Below are positions 57,300 to 64,000 of a stretch of 64,000 bases of DNA, in pieces; the first letter of the stretch is position 1; every line of letters starts with the position of its first letter. A program made the translations under genes and the position numbers. The stretch is taken from NCBI GenBank assembly GCA_032622095.1, contig CP136063.1, positions 67,969,897-68,033,896 of the forward strand, in the 5' to 3' direction. Source of the stretch: Siphonodentalium dalli (taxonomy: Eukaryota; Mollusca; Scaphopoda; Gadilida; Siphonodentaliidae). A model generated the notes under the pieces. It did not search any database and had not been told where the DNA came from. It worked only from the letters and a program-made list of their open reading frames with translations.

Positions 57300-58640
57300 T
57301 AAACCGTTTAGCACAGACCACAGTCCACTTCACTCATCCGATCATCACCAAACTTCATATTTATCTTGATATTGATCTATCAGATGAGAGCTATCAAATA
57401 TTTTTTTAATTTGATAGGAAAAAATGGTCGCCAGCGGCCATATTGCATTTACGTTATATGTTATCGCGTCATGTCGATATCTAGTATTACTTAGAAATTT
57501 CACCTTTCCAGATTCATAATTGCTCCATTGACTGTAACAGATGAAATTATTCCCCTCTTCGGATAGAGTGTCACTGAAACTTTATTTTGTCAGACTGTCT
57601 GTATAATCACTGATTATATATGGCAATAATCTGTAATAAGATGTAGCACTATTTTATTTTATATTTACATGCAGTGCTGTTTTTATACATCAATTCTAAT
57701 CCCCCTAGATCATCATGTGATCGATCATACATCGCGCGAGGACCTGGTTGAATTAAGGGGGGTTTTATGGATCACTTCTGTCCTCAAGCTAGATTATACT
57801 TATGACATTTAATGGCATGTTTCTAACGTGGAGGGTTAGATATGCTTGAGAAACCACCACTCTTTAATTCACACCAAGTTCTCAGCTGTCATGTTCGGAT
57901 ATTAGAACCCATAGCCATGATATATGGTTTATTTTGTGTATACTAGTAATATAGTTATTTTCAGTACCTTTATATACCAGTACTGTGTATAACAATGCAT
58001 ATAAATTAATCCATGTATACATGTATATTGATTCAACGGATTCAGTGGTTTTGTCCATCAGTCTATCAAATTTGCGGGGAAAACATGGCCACAAGCAGTA
58101 CACCCTGCTAAATTTCGAATTTGAATCAATTGGCGCACCGCTAGATGTGAGCCATATTTTGTTCTCAAACTGTCCTTGTGAAGACATCACTGCCAGCGAT
58201 GATCTTCAATTTTACTATTTTTATGGCTAAATAATTTGGTGATCCTACAGACGACACCCTTGTCCGATCGTCATCAGATTCCACAATTATCTTCTGGATA
58301 ACCAGGGTGAGAGTAATCTAATTTTCCCGAATTTCGTTAAAAAACATTACCACAGGCAGCAATTTGGTATCTTACTGTTTGATCTTCTTTTGCGTGACTG
58401 AATTGTTTAGCAACTGTACAGACATATCTCTCATCTGATAGTCACCACACTTTATATTGATCTTCGGGCTGACAACTAGATGGGAGCTATCGAATGCTTT
58501 GAATTTTTTTGGAAAACATTGTCGCCAGCAGTCATCTTCTATTTTGGTTTTTATATACATGTATATCTCTTCATTCGGATAGCCAGTATTACGTAGGTAC
58601 TTCAACTTTCCGCATTCCTGTCATCATTTGAAATATAAAA
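57300..58640. repeat. Diverged repeat copies, 'catcaccaaacttcatat...gtcgccagcggccat' family
   Basis: Three or four units at about 57300, 58030, 58240 and 58420 share 'ctcatccgatcatcacca', 'gatgggagctatcgaa' and 'aaaacattgtcgccagcagt'. Open frames here (57882-58190, 58372-58605) are interrupted and lack family resemblance. Confidence 0.5.
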
Positions 58641-58769
58641 ATTTACCTGATACATGCACCCTTCAAAATTTGTTTCGTCGTATCTATTTTAATGACCCGT
58701 ATGGTAATATTGATACAGATATATTTGTCAAACATTTCTTTGTACAATATACAGGTATTTAGTTTGTAA

Positions 58770-59280
58770 CTAAATCTAGAAATATATAATAGTAGCTGGT
58801 GGACCCTACTTCGTCCGGGATGTTCCCCTCAGATTTTCGGAGAATTGCCCGATTTAACCTTGAATTGACCATTTTAAAGGTGAACGTCATGTCGGGTCAC
58901 GATTTGACCCGTCCAAAACACTCCCCGGACAAAAGTCACGACAAAAGTACCCGTCAAAATCCGCCCGGCTTTACCCGATTTGATCTTGAATTGACAATTT
59001 TGAATGTCAAGATCAGGTCAGGGTCATAATTTGACCCACCCGAAACACTCCTGGGACAAAAGTAACAGTATGTATTATATTTCGTTGAAATACTTCCGTT
59101 TTACCAGATTTGACCTTGAATTGATCTTTTTGAATGTCAAAGTCAGGTCGGGATCAAGATTTGACCCGTCCAAAATACTCCCTGGAAATAATTTCCCCTA
59201 GGTATCAAATTTCGTCCAATCTGTCCGGCAGTTTTCCCGGCCATAGCTAACAGACAAACAGACAGACAAATGTCCAAAAT
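58770..59280. repeat. Tandem repeat, same family as 4440-5060
   Basis: Three units with 'tgaccttgaattgaccattt', 'atttgacccgtccaaaacac', 'ccccggacaaaagt'. It ends in 'cagacaaacagacagacaaa' and 'atattaaactagctgatgta', typical of a LINE-like 3' tail. Confidence 0.65.
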
Positions 59281-59695
59281 ATATATTAAACTAGCTGATG
59301 TACTCGACTTCGTTCGGGCTATTTAGGGATTTTTTTTTGGTGATCGCCTCCATCTGGACAGTACCCAGTATATACAGCGTCTGGCCAAACTATTGTTCAA
59401 TTAGTCCAGAAACATGCCTACATCAGCACGTTCGAAAACATGGTCCCACGTGAAATTGGACCCGTCCATATTGCTCCCGGGATCGAAGTAGTCCTACACA
59501 CAAATGTTTAGTCGGATCGGTCAAGGTCCAGAAACATGCCTATGAGCGAGGTCAAGTTGACACGTTAAATACCAAATCCGAGTCGGATCAGTCGAGCAGT
59601 GTTAGAGTCTATAACACATACACACATGCATTCATGCATACACACATACATACAGACAGGTGTTCCAAAATGTATAATCGATAGCTACAAGAATT
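59281..59695. repeat. Probable LINE 3' tail, second copy of the 53420-53690 family
   Basis: 'cgtgaaattggacccgtcca', 'agtcggatcagtcgagcagt' and 'cacatacatacagacaggtg' reproduce the order of 53420-53690. Confidence 0.5.
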
Positions 59696-59794
59696 CTATG
59701 GTAGATAGTTCACGGCCGACCTGATGCATGCATCTTAGTTTTCTTGTATTGAGTGATATTATAGATTTCATATTAATTGAACTCAGCATATGGG

Positions 59795-60000
59795 GACACG
59801 AGGTCCAGTCGGTAGACTAGTGCTCAGTGCATTACGCCGTCATTGGCCATTCAGTGCCAACGGAGCTGGTTCCAACCCCGAAAAGCGCAGATTTGTGATC
59901 CATGCCAAGGGAGGGTAATCAGTCTCGTATATTTGTATTTTTGAACAAGTTTGTCATTTTGGAGGGGGACTCGGTCCAAAAACAGCATAAACCAAAACGA
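59795..60000 (+). mobile_element. tRNA-derived SINE fragment
   Basis: GGTCCAGTCGGTAGACTAG at about 59811 resembles a box A region and GGTTCCAACCCCG at about 59870 a box B (consensus GGTTCRANNCC), spaced about 50-60 bp apart, followed by a non-tRNA tail. The stems do not form an intact tRNA, so this is taken as a SINE head. Confidence 0.45.
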
Positions 60001-60614
60001 TATACCAAGCTGTTGTGGACCGCGAACAGACTTGGTCTAATGTCTGATACATAGTTTTATCAAAATAAAAAAACAATAATCTGGCAATTATATATCTTTG
60101 ACCGATCGTTGCATTAGATAGCTCATATATGATGTCGCACTCCCACGCTTTGTTTCTGCGTGAATCGATCTGTATTATAGCATCACGATGTCTTACCGGC
60201 CCAAAGTTCCAACTATGTTATGGTGAACATCGACTATATAGAACACCAAAATGGACACAACATGTTATATACATGTACTTGTGGATTGATTGCACCATGC
60301 AGGTTGACTAGAATATAATGTGCCTGATTTGGGTATTCAAGAATAAAAAGTTATTTCTACGAGAGAACATAATTTACCCGCTTTCGTGGTTGAGGTAGAA
60401 CAGAGGAAAGAAAGTGCAACCTTAATCACCGCTAGATCCTGTCCAGATCAGGTCCAATGACAGTGCACCCACACCTAGTGTCCCTACTGGTACCGTTATC
60501 TTTTTCAATATAAATATGATTGTGTTTGATATAGAGGTAGAAAATAATATCTGCGCAACATGTGCATTGTGTGGTCATCAGAATTTGCAAAAATAAACAT
60601 CAAAATATGATGAA
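60001..60614. other. Non-coding spacer
   Basis: Nothing was recognised. Confidence 0.35.
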
Positions 60615-60794
60615 CTCAACGAGTTATGATAATGTATACGTGATATGCATAAATTTCCGATATCCAGTGATCGAGTTTTCTCGACCGGGAATGATATGCA
60701 TTTCTCAACGAGTTATGATAATGTATACGTGATATGCATAAATTTCCGATATCCAGTGATCGAGTTTTCTCGACCGGGAATGATATGCATTTCT
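60615..60794. repeat. Perfect 89-bp tandem duplication
   Basis: The unit beginning CTCAACGAGTTATGATAATG occurs at 60615-60703 and 60704-60792, apparently identical. Each contains TTTTCTCGACCGGGAATG. Confidence 0.88.
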
Positions 60795-61529
60795 ATTTGA
60801 TTATGGCCATATATTTTTCAGAAGGATAAGGTAAATACTCTATCGCAGCTAGAAACTTCAAGTAGAAAGAGTCAGGTTACTACGTTTTCAACTTTTTGGT
60901 GAACATAGACAGGAATTTATAGTTCATGGAAGTAAAAGTCCATCTTAAAGAACGATTTTCGTCTCAAAGCTGATATGACTTCTTAATGAATGAAAATTGA
61001 TATCTAGCTGTCGCCTGTCATTGTTTTTGCGACTCTTGTGTCTGTTTATTTGTGCGCACTCAATGTCTCTTGATGACTAGACTGGTTCCTGGACGAAAGC
61101 TGCAAAAATCTGAAAAAGTAGTAACCTCATCATTCCAGTCTTAATTGCTATCTGGGCCATCAAGCCCTCCCAAATCACATTTAAACGAAATTTCGAGTAT
61201 GCATGAGCATGACATTAAATTTTGCTGTAAACCTGTCCAGATACTACATGTGATCATATAAACATATAGCTTTAAGAATTTGGCTTGTTTTGTCAGCCCG
61301 GTCCTCCCGACAATTCAGGCACATAAACATTTCGTTCTCAATTTAATAAGTACTTCGAATAAAACTTTCTGGGCTCCCCGACTACATCAATTATAGTTAA
61401 CTTGAGTCCGGATGGGTGCAAAGATTTGCCATATTATATCCTGGATTAGTATAGGCCTACCCATGTACTTTAGGACTTACATAGAGAAAATTATCCCAAT
61501 ACCGGTACGGTACAGTTCAAGATAAAAAT
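60795..61529. other. Non-coding spacer
   Basis: No exon or repeat was recognised. Confidence 0.35.
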
Positions 61530-61835
61530 ACTATTTCTCCGGCTTCGATCGGGGGTAAAACAAAACATTAGATTTGAGTCGAGGAACCCACCCATCAATG
61601 CCCAGAGTGATCAGATTCGAGTTTTGAAATATGTTATTTTTCACCACCTCGAATATTTGGCGGCCTGGCAAATATTCGACGAATTTCAAACGACACATAA
61701 ACACACGATACCAAATTGCGTTGAACAAAATGTTGATATATAACACTTTTGGGGCAAGTTTATACTATAGTTGACAGTGCATGGTTAGCGTTATTTTGTT
61801 GGCAATTAATCGATTCTGATAACTGAGTTGAATGA
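61530..61835. mobile_element. Inverted partial copy of the AAGGTACTCAATCC TTAA family
   Basis: 'cgaggaacccacccatcaat', 'atatttggcggcctggcaaa', 'tatagttgacagtgcatggt' and 'aattaatcgattctgataac' match the interior of 32338-34734 and 45335-45831. Both ends are lost. Confidence 0.6.
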
Positions 61836-61880
61836 GGGGGTCCGTAGTCTCGTACCCGGCTCAGACACTCCGTTCCCTGT

Positions 61881-62240
61881 TGCTGAATGGGTCACTCTCA
61901 CAGGTTTTCTGTGATAAAGTTACCCAGGTTCCTGAAATTGTGATAAAGTTACCCAGGTTGGAGAGAATTGTGATAAAGTTACCCAGGTTAAGTATATCTC
62001 ACAATAAGAACTTGATTTAAAAGTGACTGAGGGAAATACTGTTCAGTTTTGACAAGTAAAAACCCATATTAAGCACACATTAAGACATATTAGTACTGTA
62101 GCTCGTCATTTTTATCGCAAAAATGAATAATTTGTTGCTCAGTAAACATGAAATATTCTTAACCTGGGTAACTTTATCACAATTTCAGGAACCTGGGTAA
62201 CTTTATCACAGAAAACCGATGAGAGTGACCTATTCAGCCT
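61881..62240. mobile_element. MITE with ~70-bp inverted repeats built of a 20-bp module
   Basis: GCTGAATGGGTCACTCTCAC at the left and GAGAGTGACCTATTCAGC at the right are inverted. Inside, GTGATAAAGTTACCCAGGTT is repeated three times on the left (61912-61989) and twice inversely on the right (62159-62212). Spacer sequences 'cctgaaa' also pair. The target duplication is unclear. Confidence 0.75.
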
Positions 62241-62535
62241 CACTGTTTCCTCAAACTCCACGACGTAATTAATAACGCTTCGCCGTCAACGTGGAACCTT
62301 AGCGTTGCTCGGGAGGCTGAGCGCTACCTAGGAACGAATCCATGGGTTCCGCAAACGCATCTAATTTTTTTTTTTTTGCGAGATGAATAGTGTGTTGTTT
62401 TTTTTTTTGTGTTGCGAAAGAATTATGTGGAACAGAGCCATTAATTTTGTCTTGATTCAACACTGATCCGTAACAATAATCAATAATGGGACGAAAAATG
62501 TGGTCCGTGCGAAATGAAAGGGCACTTTGTTGTGA

Positions 62536-62546
62536 CGCATGCGCAG
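62536..62546. promoter_or_regulatory. NRF-1-like site CGCATGCGCAG
   Basis: Matches the palindromic core GCATGCGC of NRF-1 sites, which are common just upstream of housekeeping gene starts in animals. It lies about 115 bp before the candidate ATG at 62659. Another GCGCATGCG is at 63962-63970. Confidence 0.45.
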
Positions 62547-62658
62547 TGGACTACCTCAATTTCGTTCAATTTCACGCCATTATTTTCTTGTTCGGCGTCA
62601 TCAAAACATCACATATTTCTGATTGAATTGTGACTCGGGCAGCAATTCGTCCACGAAG

Positions 62659-62695
62659 ATGGACCCAACAAGGCCTCCATACCAAATGAACCCAG
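62659..62695 (+). CDS. Candidate first coding exon, unidentified (partial gene running off the window)
   Basis: ATG in the context ACGAAGATGGA opens MDPTRPPYQMNP followed by one base and a possible donor CCCAG|GTATAT. The upstream 130 bp hold an NRF-1-like site and relatively CpG-rich sequence, and no transposon covers it. A proline-rich N-terminus is compatible with many proteins, so no function is proposed. The next exon would lie in the remaining 1.3 kb or beyond the window; I found none. Confidence 0.4.
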
Positions 62696-64000
62696 GTATA
62701 TCCAGTATTAAAGTTGATTTACCCAGTCTATATCCCCTTGATTCCATCGCCTATTTCCGTCGAATTTCATTGAAAATCGAGAAACCAAAACTAGGCTAGT
62801 CAAGAGTGTTGCAGGTCGGCACAAGTTCTAAAGATGCTATACCATCTATATTTTAATATCACAAAGAGATTACATAACCAAATATTTTGAGAATTTTAGG
62901 CACTAAGCTTCACACTCAACTTCGCACTGATTCAAAACATGTCAAATGTGAAATTTGAAATGTCAAGTGTCGCTAAAAATTCATTTAGAATAGATTAGAT
63001 ATTCCCCAATATTATAAGTTACGAGGTTTGGCAAATGTAAAAATTCAACCACAATAGCCAAGGTGAAATTAGATCCATTTGATCTTTGTGTCATGGCTTA
63101 CGCCATCAAAGATCCATGGCGTGCTTCAAACAACATAGGCGGCTATAATTCCTATAAAAGTAACAATTAGCAGCGATGAGAATTTCCAGCTTTTCAGCTG
63201 TTTCCAGCTTTTTTTCACAAGACTGTTTAAAAAAAACTTAGTTGAATTGGCCTGATTCATGCAAAAATGAAAATATTTTGAAGGGGGTGTACCGCTATTC
63301 TCAAAGTAATTGACCAGAAAAATGGGGTGATACCCCGGTCATGACCGCGGTGATACCGGTAATAAACGGTAGCGGTATCGAGACGGTCATGGCGTGGAGT
63401 TACGGTATTGGGCGATAATGATACCGTGGTCTTTTAGCGGGCACCGCATTAATTTTGTTGAATACCGCGGTGATTTTCATGGAACTCTTTTAGGGGAGGT
63501 ATTTACTCACACATACTTGTTCGCGTTAACAAGCGGTATCAGTACCGCGGTATTGGAGGATACCGCGGTATAGTACCGCCATATTAACGGGGTGACACCA
63601 CATTATTGGTGGTCAATTACTTTAAGTATAGCGGTATGTTGGAGTTAAGATTCCAGCTTTTTTCAATGTTGTGTGTTCTCATCCCTGAATTAGGACCAAC
63701 GCATATGTATTTATCAACTAAATACAAATACAAGTGTGAAACCATCCACTCACCTACGTATCATTTATCCTTAAAATCCGACAGATAACAGAACGTAAAC
63801 ACTGACATGTCGTGTGTTCGTCGACCATTGTATGTGACCCGTAATTTCATGAATCCCCCTGTGAGTTCCCCGTGCGCACGGCAAGGTAATCACATGCGTT
63901 CACATTGAGTGTACAATTCAGGTTGCCCTGATACAATTCAAGTTGAGGGGAACTACAATCTGCGCATGCGTGTAGTTTTTATGTTTACCCATACCATAGT
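62696..64000. repeat. Possible intron; contains a TACCGCGGTA palindromic block at 63310-63600
   Basis: Within 63310-63600 the motif 'gataccgcggtga', 'taccggtaat', 'agtaccgcggtat' recurs in both orientations, giving many overlapping short inverted repeats like a smaller analogue of the CCATGG element. The rest has no recognised feature. The last 20 bases 'gtttacccataccatagt' echo the phrase near 3353. Confidence 0.5.

Noticed and set aside
59795-60000. Functional tRNA gene
   Set aside because: Box A- and B-like motifs are present but acceptor and anticodon stems do not pair, so only a SINE head is proposed.

Overview
The window is nuclear DNA of a metazoan. It has spliced exons with GT-AG borders and phase, AT-rich introns, and a very high load of short inverted-repeat transposons, LINE remnants and satellites. 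Several degenerate repeats (phrases such as 'caggccaagttcgaatttgg' and 'gaaggtcaaggtcaggtc') are of a style I associate with bivalve and other mollusc genomes. I infer a lophotrochozoan, probably a bivalve, but cannot name the species.

Genes are sparse and only pieces are visible. (1) 7982-8946 (+): the last two coding exons of an NADP-dependent isocitrate dehydrogenase, the best identified gene; the rest lies upstream of the window. (2) 28645-29327 (-): a large exon of a C1GALT1-like beta-1,3-galactosyltransferase. A phase-compatible first exon encoding a signal-anchor lies at 44552-44636 (-), so the gene may span about 16 kb or more with an intron full of transposons. A broken copy of the catalytic exon's 3' end sits at 28238-28392. 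(3) 14119-14208 (-): a convincing terminal coding exon with acceptor, stop and AATAAA signal, identity unknown. (4) Weaker candidate first exons lie at 62659-62695 (+, with an NRF-1-like promoter site), 51030-51123 (-, signal peptide), 26324-26364 (+) and 13089-13131 (+). Two LINE reverse-transcriptase tails lie at 41726-42352 and 55682-56734, both minus strand.

Region by region: 1-7.6 kb holds a TTAA-flanked MITE and diverged tandem repeats; 7.6-9.3 kb the IDH end and a palindromic TA-flanked MITE; 9.3-13.6 kb more MITEs and inverted repeats; 14.1 kb the unknown terminal exon; 15.4-21.7 kb a pair of 600-bp TTAA elements around a 2.55-kb terminal-inverted-repeat element; 21.7-28.1 kb a 6.35-kb relative of that element with mirror-image subterminal arrays and a nested hAT element; 28.2-29.3 kb the glycosyltransferase exon; 29.4-34.7 kb two TTAA elements, one carrying a nested CCATGG-rich palindromic element, with a 24-bp minisatellite between them; 35.1-36.7 kb a 31-bp satellite; 37.9-46.2 kb hairpin MITEs, GATATC arrays and a LINE tail; 47.5-51.7 kb degenerate hAT copies and a TC microsatellite; 53-57.3 kb a 5'-truncated LINE with 74-bp target duplications; 57.3-64 kb mollusc-type repeats, tandem duplications and a possible promoter plus first exon at 62.5 kb.

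I see no CRISPR, operon, phage or defence system. The unusual content is the transposon architecture: modular TTAA hairpin elements, the mirror-array element, and the nested CCATGG element whose unoccupied site can be read elsewhere in the same window. All coordinates were read by eye, and element boundaries may be off by a few bases.
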